A stretch of DNA of 64,000 bases from Isoetes taiwanensis (taxonomy: Eukaryota; Streptophyta; Lycopodiopsida; Isoetales; Isoetaceae): assembly GCA_021234155.1 (NCBI GenBank), contig JAJEKV010000051.1, forward strand, positions 6,544,761-6,608,760. Direction: 5' to 3'. Below are positions 32,981 to 44,689 of this stretch, piece by piece (positions within the stretch are counted from its first letter, which is position 1; each line of letters starts with the position of its first letter). Below the pieces are notes generated by a model. It did not search any database. It had not been told where the DNA came from and was given only the letters and a program-made list of their open reading frames with translations. A program made the position numbers and the translations under genes.

Positions 32981-35659
32981 TTAAAAAATACGTGCCAAAG
33001 CATAAATATTTGATAACAAGACAAATGCAGCATCATTCCAGGCCTCTAACTGACAGAGATTTTTCAATGCATATTCTGCTATGTTTATGTTTTGATGGAC
33101 TTTACAAGCACCCATAAGAGATACCCATTCCAGTGGACGTGGTTGGAAAGGCATGGCATTGATAAGATCTTGTGCTGAATCTACATAGCCTGCACGACCA
33201 AGGAGATCGACAATGCAACCATAATTATGCACAGATTCTGTGATGCTATGATCCTGACTGATAGAAACAAAGTAGTGGCAACCTTCATGGACAAGGCATG
33301 CATGGCTGCAAGCAATCAAAATAGAACTAAATGAGATGTCATTGGGTTTCATGCCTTCCTGTTGCATTTGATTGTATATATCTATAGCTTCCTTTGCAAA
33401 ACCTTGTTGAGAATAGCCTGCAACCATTGCATTCCAAGATACAATATCTCTTCCAAGCATTCTATCAAAAACATCACAGGCGTGATGCATCTTCCCACAC
33501 TTGGCATACATGTCAACAAGGGAGCTTCCAAGGAAACAATCAATTTCATTCCCTCCTTTCAGGATGTCAGCATGAATCTTTTTGCCTTGCTGTAAACTTG
33601 ATGTTGCTGCACATACAGCCAACACGTTCACTCGGGTTACGTCACTTGTGTCCACAATTTCCAATTGCATTTTCTTAAAAACACTTAAAGCGTCTATTGC
33701 AGATCCATTTTGAGTGTATCCTCCAATCATAGAATTCCAGGAAATCACATCATATTTGGGCATCCTACAAAAAACTTGGCATGCATACATTATGCTCCCA
33801 CATTTGGCATACATGTCCACAAGGGCATTGGCAATAAATAAGTCAGATTCATAAATAGTGGGAAGGATGAAAGCATGAACCAACTTCCCCTTCTCCAGGG
33901 CAAGGATACCTGAACATGAACTCACTACACTAACAAAAGTTACCTCATTTGCTTCAATTGCTTCTTGATTCATATTGAAGAACAGGGCAATGGCTTCCGC
34001 CCCATTCGCATTGTGGTCATATGCTGCAATCATGGTAGTCCAAGAAACAACATTCTTCATCAACAACCTGTCAAAAATATTACGAGCGCTTTCTACATTT
34101 CCACAGATGGCATACATATCGATCAAACTATTGCCAATGGTCATGTTTGACACAAATTCAGCTTTTATTATTCTAGCATGAACAAGTTTCCCTTGCTCCA
34201 GCAATGACAAACTCACACATACACTCAATATAGTAACATACGTGACCTTATTTGGCTGCAACCCCCCTTGCTGCATCTTCAAGTAAAGCCTGAGAGCCTT
34301 ATGGCCATGCCCATATCTCGAGTGTGCTGTAATTATACCGTTCCATGATATTGTGTCTCGAAATGACATCTCAGAAAAGATTTTGCATGCTTGTTCCAGG
34401 CTTCCACATTTTGCATACATGTTCACCAGAGCATTACTTATAATCATATCAGTTTCAAATCTGGATTTCAGGATCTTGGCATGGATTACTTTGGCATGCC
34501 CTATGAATTGTAAATCTGAACATGCACTAAGAACACTGACATATGTAACTTTGTCTGTTTTCATGCTTGGCATCTGCTGAAAGAAGTTGAGAGCTTCTTT
34601 ACCATCTCCACAGTGCACAAGCCCTGCAATAATGGAATTCCATAACACAGTATCTGGTATTGACATTCTTTCAAACACTTTAAAGACATCTTCCTTGCTT
34701 CCACACTTTGCATACATATCAATAAGAGCACTTCCAATTAAAACATCTGAACCATATCCAACTAGTAGGATACATGCATGAATATATTTTCCATATTCAA
34801 AAATTGCTATCTCTACAGTGCAAGCTTTGAGAGAACTAAGAAAAGTAGCTTTGTTTGGTTTCAACCCCTCCTGTTGCATTTGCTGGAAAAGCTTGAGGCC
34901 TTGCTTGCCATTTCCATCTAGAGCATATGCTGATATCATCACATTCCACGAGACAGCATCTTGTGCATTCATCCTATCAAATGCATCATGCGCATCCTTC
35001 ATGCTCCTGCATTTTGCGTACATATTAATGAGTGTGTTTCTGACAGAAATATCATAATGATAATGGGTTCTGGAAGTCCTAGCATGGACGAGTTTTCCTT
35101 GCCCAAAGGCTGTGAGTATGGAAAAGACAGTCAAAACGGTGATCACTGTCACCCTGTCTGGCTTGAAACCCTCATCTTCCATTTTCCTATACAAATTTAG
35201 AGCTTCCTTTGCATCCCCATCCTGAGTGTATCCTGTTAACATTATAGTCCAACTAAATACATTTCGCTCAGCCATCACATCAAATACCTTACGAGCATCA
35301 CGTACACTATTACATTTTATATACATATTAATAATTTTATTGTCTAAGAAAATGGCTTCTGAGGATGGGTTTTTAACAAAATTAGCATGCACTTGCTTCC
35401 CTCCTGCAAGTGCCTTTGTTGTGATGCAAATCTCTAAATTATGAAGACAGCTAACTAATTGCCGTCTTGTTTCCTTTGGATCAACAAAGCTGACCATTTC
35501 CAGTGACTCACTCAGCATTTCCTCTTTGCACGCCATTTTGACTCCAAACTTTCCCACGCCTTTTTGACATTGCAAAGTCTGGTTCGATTTAACCAAACTG
35601 CCCAATTCATCCAGACCCATTGTTGGGTTATTTGTCAGACAAGTCGAATTCATGCGCAC
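32981..35659 (-). CDS. PLS-class pentatricopeptide repeat protein, truncated E region
   Basis: 892 codons without intron or stop. Family role: sequence-specific RNA binding in mitochondria or chloroplasts, commonly for C-to-U editing. The protein is a run of P-L-S triplets of about 101 residues: seven MYAKCG-type motifs are spaced along it (MYIKCNSVRDARKVF, MYAKCRSMKDAHDAF, MYAKCGSKEDVFKVF, MYAKCGSLEQACKIF, MYAICGNVESARNIF, MYAKCGSIMYACQVF, MYAKCGKMHHACDVF), giving about 22 repeats. The C-terminus starts an E domain (GRAGYVDSAQDLI, PLEWVSLMGACKVH, AAFVLLSNIYALA) and stops at once, without E+ or DYW deaminase, so any editing would need a partner supplying the deaminase. The first ATG was chosen; a targeting peptide is not obvious. 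Intact coding in heavily decayed surroundings suggests selection. Confidence 0.93.
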   Translation of the reverse strand: MRMNSTCLTNNPTMGLDELGSLVKSNQTLQCQKGVGKFGVKMACKEEMLSESLEMVSFVDPKETRRQLVSCLHNLEICITTKALAGGKQVHANFVKNPSSEAIFLDNKIINMYIKCNSVRDARKVFDVMAERNVFSWTIMLTGYTQDGDAKEALNLYRKMEDEGFKPDRVTVITVLTVFSILTAFGQGKLVHARTSRTHYHYDISVRNTLINMYAKCRSMKDAHDAFDRMNAQDAVSWNVMISAYALDGNGKQGLKLFQQMQQEGLKPNKATFLSSLKACTVEIAIFEYGKYIHACILLVGYGSDVLIGSALIDMYAKCGSKEDVFKVFERMSIPDTVLWNSIIAGLVHCGDGKEALNFFQQMPSMKTDKVTYVSVLSACSDLQFIGHAKVIHAKILKSRFETDMIISNALVNMYAKCGSLEQACKIFSEMSFRDTISWNGIITAHSRYGHGHKALRLYLKMQQGGLQPNKVTYVTILSVCVSLSLLEQGKLVHARIIKAEFVSNMTIGNSLIDMYAICGNVESARNIFDRLLMKNVVSWTTMIAAYDHNANGAEAIALFFNMNQEAIEANEVTFVSVVSSCSGILALEKGKLVHAFILPTIYESDLFIANALVDMYAKCGSIMYACQVFCRMPKYDVISWNSMIGGYTQNGSAIDALSVFKKMQLEIVDTSDVTRVNVLAVCAATSSLQQGKKIHADILKGGNEIDCFLGSSLVDMYAKCGKMHHACDVFDRMLGRDIVSWNAMVAGYSQQGFAKEAIDIYNQMQQEGMKPNDISFSSILIACSHACLVHEGCHYFVSISQDHSITESVHNYGCIVDLLGRAGYVDSAQDLINAMPFQPRPLEWVSLMGACKVHQNINIAEYALKNLCQLEAWNDAAFVLLSNIYALARIF

Positions 35660-36039
35660 GAATTTTTATAGCAAATAAATTCAAGAGTCTAGGTTCAAGC
35701 TAAATCCCACCATTGCAGGACAAAGACCATTGGCCGTCATGCTGTTGGGTTACATGCTTGGACTATTAACAATAGCAGCCATTCAGAAATTGCATAAAGA
35801 AATCAGCAACGGATACCAGATTACTTCTAGTCAACAGAACCGCAATAAGCATTTGGCACCAAAATGATGCACGATTCAATTCTTCGTAGTTCTTGGCTTT
35901 GCTTGTAGTCCATTATCCAAAGAATTTTTTGATATTTCAGGCATTTTGTTTTTTGAGGAGTATTGGATATTCCAGGCATTTTGGGAGACCTCCGTTTTTG
36001 GGTTGCACGAAGGGCAAACCCTAGGCCCTAGGTGTGGAT
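35660..36039. other. 5' flank of the PPR gene
   Basis: Presumed promoter side of the minus-strand PPR gene. I see no clear TATA box or other element, and no coding. Confidence 0.4.
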
Positions 36040-39000
36040 GGAAGGAAGGAAGGAAGGAAGGTACTTTTATCGTCCACGGAGACCAATCGGTCTATGGGAC
36101 CCAATACAAAAACGCAGCAAGCGGATTACTGCCCGGATTAAAAAACCCCCGCCCCGAAGGGTTTTCGAGGGAAAAACCGTGGCAGCAATCAGCCTGCTGA
36201 CAAACTGTGCTAATCATATAAAATGCAGAAACATCCCAATATATACAGTCATGCACCACCCCCGTAGTGCCTAGTCAGCGGACAGCCAGGCGGGGGCAAA
36301 TGTGACCTCGCAGGTCCAGTACCTCCTGGATGTATGACCCCAGGGCCCGTACTGACGGTGTGTTCATCAACAAATGCAAGGGCACGTCCCGCCGCATTAG
36401 CGGGCGTGTCGGCCCGGATCGGACCGAACACCGGGCAACTTTGGAAAGTGTGAGACTCATCCTCAATGGCACCCGTTTGGCAAAGACCGACAGAGCTCCG
36501 TCTCGGGCGGGGCTCCCCAATCCACCGCCTGCCTCGATCGCGAAGATGGTGGGCACCTTTGGCGAATGGAGGCAATGAGTCTGCGCTTTTTGGGCAACCG
36601 GGAACGGGTAGATTTGTGGGCCGGGCTAACACTGGGGTTGATGTGCTCCTTGTAATGGGCCATTTTGACCGCTCTAGAGCAATGGGGTCCCGTGAGCTTG
36701 CCAAGGAAACAAGCATCTAGGTACTCCGCCAGTCGCCACGATGGTCAGCCGCGCCAAATTACCAGACGCAGGTTCTCGCGACGTTCCATCCGGGCGAACC
36801 ACCGATCTCTCTTACCCTCCAACGGGCCCTAAGCCGCCGCGGACTCATGGCCACGGTGTAAGCCAGTCGCGGCGAAAGCATCACCCATAGTAACCACTTT
36901 ACGAAAATAGACGATGTGTCTATCAAGGGCTGCCGTTTGCCGGCCGCAAGAATCCAGTTTCTGCAGCCAGAATCGATAGGGTGAAGGTTTCACCCCAAGT
37001 GCCCGTGCCAAAAATGCCTTCACTTTTGACTCGCCAAGTCATTCAGTCGCCAAAGAGCGACCGGGCCCCCAAACCTCGACCGTCTGAATTATGACGGGCT
37101 CGACCGGTGCGAACAGATGTGGCCCGATGGCCCCAATCATATAGCTCTTTTGGTGGCGTTGTTACGCATGGCATAAAGCGCTTTTCGGCCTGCATCACCA
37201 TAAGCGGATAGACGCCTCCCAAACAGAAGGCGAGGAGGGGAACTCCACCCCTAGGTACTTGTAGGTGGGCGTGGCGTCCACAGCTGTCCCCGATATGTGA
37301 GTGCAGGAGGCATGGGGTGGCGTGAAGAGGATATGAGAACCACCCCGGTCTTGGCGATTGCCAGCATGCCCGTAGCGACAAAATGTGTCTAGGGCATCCG
37401 GTGAGGCCCCATAGCGGGGTGTGGGCAATGAGCCAACATCGTCCGGCGATAGATGGTGGCGGATGACACAGTGCAAAAGTCGTATGCCATCCCCCATGCT
37501 TTCTGTAAGCGGGGCTCTAACCGATCAATGTAGAGGCCAAAAGTGTTGGCGAGGGGCAAACCTCGGCCGGACCCGTCGATCTTGGTGAATGCTTGGCGCG
37601 TCGCCGCATCACGCCAAAACAACTCTCATACAACTTGTATATGGCATTCTCGCACGGCGGCTGGAGCCCCATTGACGGCAGTCTCAGCCTGACTTTTCGG
37701 GGCCGTATCAAAGCCTTTGCGAAGTCCACGACAAAGAATACAAGTCCAACCGATGATTCGGCCCGTTTCAATCGGTGCCGCGGCAAAGATATGGTCAATC
37801 GTTGAGTGGGGGGTCGAAGCTTTTGTGTGAGGGGCTCGCACATCGGCTGCCTCCGGCCGGCCGGGTCAGCTGGCGCTTCGAGAATGCCCGACCAACGGGT
37901 TTGGCAAATCTTGGCCGACCATGATCGTCCATTAATTGGCGGACAGGTGGGTCGCCCCTGTGAATGGGAACAACCCCCGCAGGGTCCATCGGGGAAACCC
38001 CCCACGCAATGCTACGTTGAACAGGTAGTGAGGACCGCACAAGCGCTGCCCCGCCCACTTGAGTAACTCGCCACGATACCATCGGAGGTCAGCCGCCTTC
38101 CCATTAGCTAGCCGCTGCGTGCCCTCCTCAACATCCTCGCCCACGAGAACCAATGGGGGCCATCCTGGTGGGGGGGTATGGGCGCACGCTGCCCCCGGGG
38201 CGGGTCATAGAGCCGCGCAGTACGCATTCCCACCGCCGGGTGTGATGTCCCTCAGTAGGGCTGGGCTGGCCTTCGAAGCACTCTTGCGCCAAAAGGTTCG
38301 AAGAATGAGTGTCCAAAGCAGGCGAACATCTCCCCCGATGCTTGGCAAGGGGTACCGCACCTTTGTGTCCTTCCCGATGGGTGGTGATCTTGTGTAGGGT
38401 GGCCCGCAAGCTGGGTGCTGGATCCGTATGTGGACGGAGCCGCCGCGTTCTTTACGATCCGCATCAAACCATCGGTTCGCGGGAATGTTGTCGACCTCGG
38501 CGGCGCGGGGGTTCGCCAAAGCACTGCCCCGTGCATCCGCATAATAAGTCGCTGGTGATGGCTCACTGCTCTAGTGTGGAGGTCTGCAAATGCGGGAGGG
38601 CGTCCATGAGCATTCGGCGTAGTCCTGCCGCTCATAATCGAAGTCTCAACCGAGGGCGGCGAGGGTTGGTGGTATAGTGGGGGGGGCATTTCGCCAAACC
38701 AGAGTCAAATAAAGTGGGAGGTGACGAAGTCGACCTCCTCATCCGCCCTGCGTGCCCACCCTAAACGAATCGGGATGAGATGCATATCTTGGCGCCAACT
38801 ACAAGCACATAGTCCACCACACTAGACCCTCCCCCGATTGTCCACGCTCGCATGTGCACTTGCGAATCGGGCCCCTTTGTGAAAGGCCATTGCAAATTAT
38901 CAAGTCAAAATGCCACATAGCAGAGCAACTACGCCAAAGCGAAAGTGACTGGGCGTCATCCGACCAGCGTGGCGGGCTACTGGCGGGCGAAGCCGCGGGG

Positions 39001-39055
39001 ACATCGTCGCGAGGGGTCAAGAGTTTCGAGTTGGTGGAGATTTTTGGAGACACTT
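36040..39055 (-). pseudogene. GC-rich LINE, heavily decayed, 5'-truncated
   Basis: From right to left (5' to 3'): an endonuclease-end signature DLIICNGLSQRGPIRKCTCERG near 38,910-38,840 (LINE endonucleases have NGLS...TCERG...VVDYVL); RT start NGKAADLRWYRGELLKW near 38,100; TIDHIFAAAPIETGR near 37,800; FFVVDFAKA near 37,740; GRGLPLANTFGLYIDRLE near 37,560-37,505; TPTYKYLGVEFPS near 37,270; and the C-terminal cysteine/histidine box IEDESHTFQSCPVF near 36,460. Fragments lie in all three frames. The 3' UTR ends GTCTCCGTGGACGATAAAA and a CCTT-type tail at 36,040-36,061. Base composition is far more GC-rich than the surroundings. Confidence 0.88.
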
Positions 39056-39535
39056 GAAATAAGGGCTTGGATTTTTTATCCTTTTTTTTGAAGGACAACA
39101 AACTCTTATTCAATATCCACATAGGCAATACAACCTTTAGACGTAAAGTTTGGTTAGGGTTCATTCTGACCAATCCGCCAATGACCTGTCGCCACGTGTC
39201 ATCTTTTCTTTCCCGGAACGTCCTCTTAGCTTGCATTTTAAGTTTTTAATCGTTATACTAAAATTTCTTACCTGTATTCTGACGGTATTCTGAAATTTAC
39301 TTGCATTCCCGTATTGTTACCTGCATTCTAAGATTTTTACCTGCATTTTGACTCGCATTCTGTTTTCTTGTTTTAGTTTTACAAAACATTGAAGATTTAC
39401 TGCCCCAGGGAATTGAACCCCGGTCCAAAGCACCAGCAACAGATTTTTTAACAAAATGCTTCAGAGCACCTACAGATTCCTTCAAAAAAGACTTCAGAAC
39501 GAAAGCAATCTTCAAAAGCTTCGAAAACTTCAGAA
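39056..39535. other. No recognisable gene
   Basis: Sequence between the LINE and the tandem repeat, with recurring TTACCTGCATTCT-type words at 39,270-39,350. No coding supported. Confidence 0.5.
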
Positions 39536-39539
39536 ATGA

Positions 39540-39900
39540 AAATCTTTGAAAGAATAAAAGCTTCAAAAAAAAAACTTCGAAAAGAAAAGAAAAGAAAAGA
39601 AAAGCTTACCCATCGCCGGAGTTGTTGCACAGAAGGAAAGCATAAAAGCTTTGAAAGAATAAAAGCTTCAAAAGCTTCAAAAAAGCTTCGAAAAGAAAAG
39701 AAAAGAAAAGCTTACCCATCGCCGGAGTTGCTGCACAGAAGGAAAGCTTTGAAAGAATAAAAGCTTCGAAAAGAAAAGGAAAGCAAAGCTTACCCATCGT
39801 CGAAGTTGTTGCACAGAAAAAACACTCGTTAGAAAGAAAGAACAGAAAAAAATGGCTTTGTTACGCCATCGCCGGAGTCGCTGCACAGAAAGAACACAGT
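39540..39900. repeat. Tandem repeat, about 70-105-bp units
   Basis: Three to four imperfect copies of a unit made of AAAGCTTCGAAAAGAAAAG...AAGCTTACCCATCGCCGGAGTTGTTGCACAGAAGGAAAGC, differing in length of the purine-rich part. Open frames here are repeat artefacts. Confidence 0.85.
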
Positions 39901-40083
39901 TAGAAAGAAAAAACAGAAACTAAGAACAGAGGGAACAACAGAGCCGTTGTACAAATCGCCATGGCCGGAGCAGGAACAGGGTGCCATCGCCGGTGCCATC
40001 GTCGGAGCCAAAATCGGAGCAGGGCGCCATCGCCATAGCCGGAGTTGCCAGAATAAACCCTAACCAAAACTTTACGTTGCAAC

Positions 40084-40181
40084 AATGTCCCTTTAGGGGA
40101 CATTCCGGCGTATCAGCCACGCCTCCGCGCTGACGCGCGTCGGCGTGGCTTCCATGCCGAAATGTCCCCTAAAGGGACATT
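40084..40181. repeat. Foldback hairpin 4, about 40-bp arms
   Basis: AATGTCCCTTTAGGGGACATT at the left pairs with AATGTCCCCTAAAGGGACATT at the right; inner AGCCACGCC pairs with GGCGTGGCT; the loop is GC-rich. The outer 21 bp are also nearly self-palindromic, so more than one cruciform is possible. Confidence 0.88.
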
Positions 40182-40716
40182 CTTGTATACGAAAAATAGA
40201 TTGATAGCAAACCCTGTTATGCTGGTAGTGCTTGGAGAAGTATTTCAAACATTAATGTTTTCCCAAAACATAGGGGGGCCATTTCCAATTCCAGATCTTA
40301 GCAAATTCACAAACTTCAAGCAAAGAAAAGACAAGGGCAGGAGGGGTTCAGTACCTACAGCCAAACATCATGACATTAGCAAAATATTGATAATGCATGA
40401 AGGGCCAAAAGGTACAATGGAGCCTCTCGGTTTATAGCCGATCAGCCCTTGTATCCTCTTGCCTAGTTAGTAGCATTAACTAGATCCTTATCGTAAATTG
40501 AACAATAAGTAACTTTGATAACTTGGTTGAAAAACTACCTTGTCATTTCACAGATTATAAGCACTATTCGCACAATATTTAGATCCTTATTGCTGTTTGG
40601 CCTTATTTATTCCAACCAAACTTACTTGGAGTTCGTCTTGGTCTGATGCATAGTCTTGATGCAGAACCCAATGGGTTCACGGTAACCAAACTTGGCCTCT
40701 TGTGAGGTGTTTAACA
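40182..40716 (+). repeat. Probable LTR remnant before a primer site (start undefined)
   Basis: The sequence ends GTGTTTAACA at 40,716 and is followed directly by an initiator-Met primer site, the hallmark of a 5' LTR end. The LTR start could not be fixed because the expected TGTTACG beginning seen at 43,535 was not found here. A 248-bp frame (40,190-40,437) is open but unrecognised. Confidence 0.5.
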
Positions 40717-40717
40717 T

Positions 40718-40729
40718 TGGTATCAGAGA
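40718..40729 (+). promoter_or_regulatory. Primer-binding site, initiator tRNA-Met
   Basis: TGGTATCAGAGA directly after TTTAACA, as in the other LTR elements of this window. Confidence 0.75.
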
Positions 40730-43628
40730 GAAGTTCGTTCTCCTTCATTGGTAATTAACAAGGTTATTTGTGGGACGTTGAACAGGGAGTGAATCTTTTA
40801 TTTTTTTATGTTGCGTGTTTGTTATAGGTTCTGAAGACATTTCAAAGAGCCAAGGGCTCTTGCATTGGTGAAAGAGGGCATGGACTCCGAGGGTAGCAAT
40901 GGAATAGTTGGTCATATCTAGGTCATGAGAAACCTATTGAGGCTATGCATAACCATTCCAGTTAGCCATAGGAATTTTGCAAGCATTCGGGCAATGGAGC
41001 TAACCCGTAGAGGCTTGTCTCGGTGATATTATATTAGAGTTATTCTTTTGTCTAAGATTAATGGCTCAATACAACTATAAGACCTTATTTAAAGATGGCA
41101 AGGCTAGTCTTCTTGCAGTATAAGGTACCACATTCAGTATAGAGACTAGAAGTCTTATTACTCAACACTGAGTGTTGAATTATGTCAACTGGACTCACAT
41201 AAGGTGTAGTCGATCTAGGAGTGATGCCTGTCCTTAGCACTTGGGCAGAGCAGAGTCGAGGACTCAGTAGTAGAAAGTAAGAATTATATGGTAATGGAGA
41301 CCATGGGCCATACTTTAAAGCATGTATACTCATAGAGTTTTGGATCATAAATTTAGTTGATGACTAATCTATATACAAAACTAGGAGTTTGTGAAATTCA
41401 TGTACCCAAGGGAACTTACAAGGAACTTACATCTTATTACCCAGTATGTTCAATGTGAGGCCCGGTGTGAAACATATGGGTTGCAATATATAAGTTGGGC
41501 TTGTATAGATATTGTAGTAATACCTCTTCTATAAAGTAAGACATGTATTACGCTTTGTAATGTTAGATTAGCAAAGCAGTGGCCATATGGTAGAACAAGT
41601 AATCAAGGAAATTGATTTTTGTAACACATAATTCAAGCAGAAAGGAGGCAAACTCGTAAGTTTACTCATAATTGGATCCTATCGATGATTTCCTCGATGA
41701 TATGGTTATTCACTTTCGAGAACTGATCTCAGTAGAGCCATATAAGATGAAGTTTCACCTTTAAGAATGTCTTGGGGTTGAAAACTTTTCTGGGCTTGGC
41801 TACCATTGGTTGAAAGTGTATGAATAGATTCTAAGCCAAAGCAAGAGAAGCAAGGCTATGCACAACAAGAACCCATAATGAGAGTTCAGGTATGGAGAAC
41901 ATAGTGATATCACTTGGGAAGTGGTAGAAACCAATGTCCATGTAATTCCATAAGTTTTTGAGAGTTTGCAAGGCCAATTAGTCGTGCTAGACTGAATTAT
42001 TTTTTTCATGCAATCACAAGGATTTCAGAATGGAATGTTAGGCAATCTGTAGATATGGAGGGCTTGGCCATGTTCAGCATATAAATATCATAAGGTTATG
42101 TCATGCTGAAAAAAGCCACAGGCCTGTGAAAACAAAAGAAAATACCATGCAATAAACACAAACATGTATTCAAAGCTTCAACTGGATCCATACCTAATAT
42201 TGTCTGGACACAAAGAATTAGCATGATTCCAATCGCAACAAGAAGCTCAATTATTTAAAAACTTTCGATATCACATAAACATTCACAATCTGTAAGCATA
42301 AATGCTGGGCCAAAAATAGTAAGCCATATGAAGATGTTGTGCATGCATGCCCAGGAACACTCATGCACAAAACCAATAGTTCACAACACAAAACTTAACA
42401 AAAATACATAGCGCACTCTATAAATACTGTTAACAGATGCATACACAAATACAAGAACATAATCATATCAAAAACCATAGAAAAATAACCATGTAGTTAC
42501 ATTTTGTGTGACGAACCATTTTTTGATATTAGAAGCTCGCTTCTAATTTGATTCATGTGGGGTCTATGAGTGTTACCACTGTATTGATTATAGTCATAAA
42601 GGAGCGGGGCCGTTTGTAGCATAATATTCTTAGATCTAGGACCAGCTATTCAATTCACATTGGTTAGTGAATTCACCTGACTAGTATCAGGTACTTAGTT
42701 GCACTAAGTGTAGGCTTCCACTCTAGTCAAAAGAGTTAGAAAATGTATCATAAAGAACCCGAGGTTCTTGACGGGACAATAGGCGCAAGGTCCCAACTGG
42801 GTAATATGATCCTAGTGGCAAGATAAGAACCTTAAGACCATTTGTCAAAGTTGTCCTGATATGCGGGACTCGAAAAGGGTCAATGAAGACATCATATGAG
42901 TCGAGTTAGAACTATGAATGGATTAGGAGTGTACACTATATTCCACATAAGTCAACTCAAGAAAGCATTATAATCCATGGATAGCGACAATACTCCTAGC
43001 CCTTAGCTCTGAGGTAACTCCTGAGGCGATTCTAGACACTCGCATTCGGAGGCGACACAATGGGAATATTGTAGTATTGCATCTTGTGGCAAGATCAATC
43101 ACTTCCCGAGGCCACATGGGAGAGTGAAGTACGTGCAGTCAAATCCTCACCTGACTCAAAACCCGAGGATGCATAGAAGGATTGGTGGAATCAATATGAG
43201 GTCACTTACCTAAACATAAAGAATTAGCGACTTGCATCAAGGATGACAAATAGGACATCTGCAAAAGAATGAGCTATGAAACCATGATCGCAAGGTGATC
43301 TAGGGAATGGGTTTTCGAAGGACTAGAGGATGAAACCATGATCACAAGGTGATCCAGAGAACGTGTTTTCGAAGGGACTAGAGGACGAAACCATGATCAC
43401 GGGGTGATCTAGGGAACGAGTTTCCAAAGGGACTAGATGGTGAAACCATGGTCATCGGGTGACCCAGGGAATGGGTTTCAAGATACATATACTCGCATGA
43501 TACTTGAGGACCATGGATTTGAAGGGGGGAGGTATGTTACGTACATATGTTAGGCCCTAGGTCATATAGGTATGCTACATATATATGTTGGGTCCTAGGT
43601 CGTGTAGGACCATTAAACCTAAGGATTA
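40730..43628 (+). mobile_element. Decayed LTR retrotransposon interior with 3' end
   Basis: Starts after the primer site at 40,718 and ends with a polypurine tract GAAGGGGGGAGG (43,521-43,532) and the start of an LTR (TATGTTACGTACATATG). No gag or pol can be read, so it is either very old or a non-autonomous element. The LTR beginning contains a local duplication (43,533-43,615) and is cut at 43,628 by the next LTR element. Confidence 0.6.
43278..43485 (+). repeat. Tandem repeat, 55-bp unit, four copies
   Basis: Units begin GAAACCATGATCRCAAGGTG at 43,278, 43,332, 43,387 and 43,442; the last is partial and most diverged. Confidence 0.92.
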
Positions 43629-44689
43629 TGTTATGACTCATGTATATTTGGGTTGTTGTAACATCAGAGAATCATAGAATCCACAATAAAATAATAGAAC
43701 CCTGGACTAAAGAAACTTTATTCATGCACAATTGATATGGCATCACCATTAACCACCCAACCGGATCCACTGGGTTACGGCAAAACACAAGTGCTATGGA
43801 AAATACAAAGCTCTGGCATCTGGCTTATTGGCCCTCCAGGCTAGTCTCGCTACTCCGAGTAGCCACAGATCAGAAAACAACTACAAATCTGTAATGTCGT
43901 TGTAGCAGTAATTTGTGATCCATTGTCACGTTTTTGGCCATTACTCCCTCATACGGATGAACTACTACGAGATATGCCACCCAATTTGAAAACTAGACTC
44001 GAGAGCGGTTCCAACAAGGTAAAAGTCGCCTTCATGGGAGCTCTATTTGTGGAGATATCTTTAACTGAAATTTAGGTTCTATTTATAGATTTCTTCACGA
44101 CTTTAACTTTTTTTTTAGTGGTTGCCTTTTATATCAAAATAGCTCCTTGCCTTTAATTAGATTACATGACTTATCATATGAAATATTATCTATGGGCTGC
44201 TCCCTCAACTAATAACCATCCCAGTAATAGTGCCTCGACCCCTTCCATAAATGTCAATGGTTCTTATAACTGTGTTAGACGTTTCCCTTTATTTGGATGT
44301 TATAGCTCAGCCCCTTTATATTATTAGATGTATTAGGAATAAAATTTACATAATATTTGCCATAATTTTTGCCGTATTCCAATAACCCATTTGCCGTAGA
44401 CCACTTCCCCGTGCTTGCTCCGTATCAATCCATCCCTTCTCAAGATAGATCGTCTGCGATCGTCCAAGATACGCTCCATTTCAATCCATCCCTTCTCAAG
44501 AAGGATCACTCGCAACCATTCTAACCTGGAAGTTTCACAATCCTGCACAATCCAGCAATGGTTATGGATATCCGCGTACTTTCAAAGTACGATATATCCC
44601 TTAGTTATAGATATCGCCGTACTTCCAAAATATGATATATCCACTTCAACATTCTGCCATGAAGCGCCATCTCCACTATATCTGCAAGG

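Noticed and set aside
36249-38689. Many plus- and minus-strand open frames of 70-160 codons
   Set aside because: High GC removes stop codons; only the minus-strand pieces with LINE motifs were kept.
39536-39886. Open frames rich in phenylalanine, serine and lysine on both strands
   Set aside because: Artefacts of the purine-rich tandem repeat.
40190-40437. Possible small gene ending GPKGTMEPLGL
   Set aside because: Begins inside hairpin 4, has no supported start and no recognised family; left as an uncertain part of the LTR remnant.
43278-43485. CRISPR-like regular repeats
   Set aside because: Contiguous 55-bp tandem units without unique spacers in a plant nuclear context.
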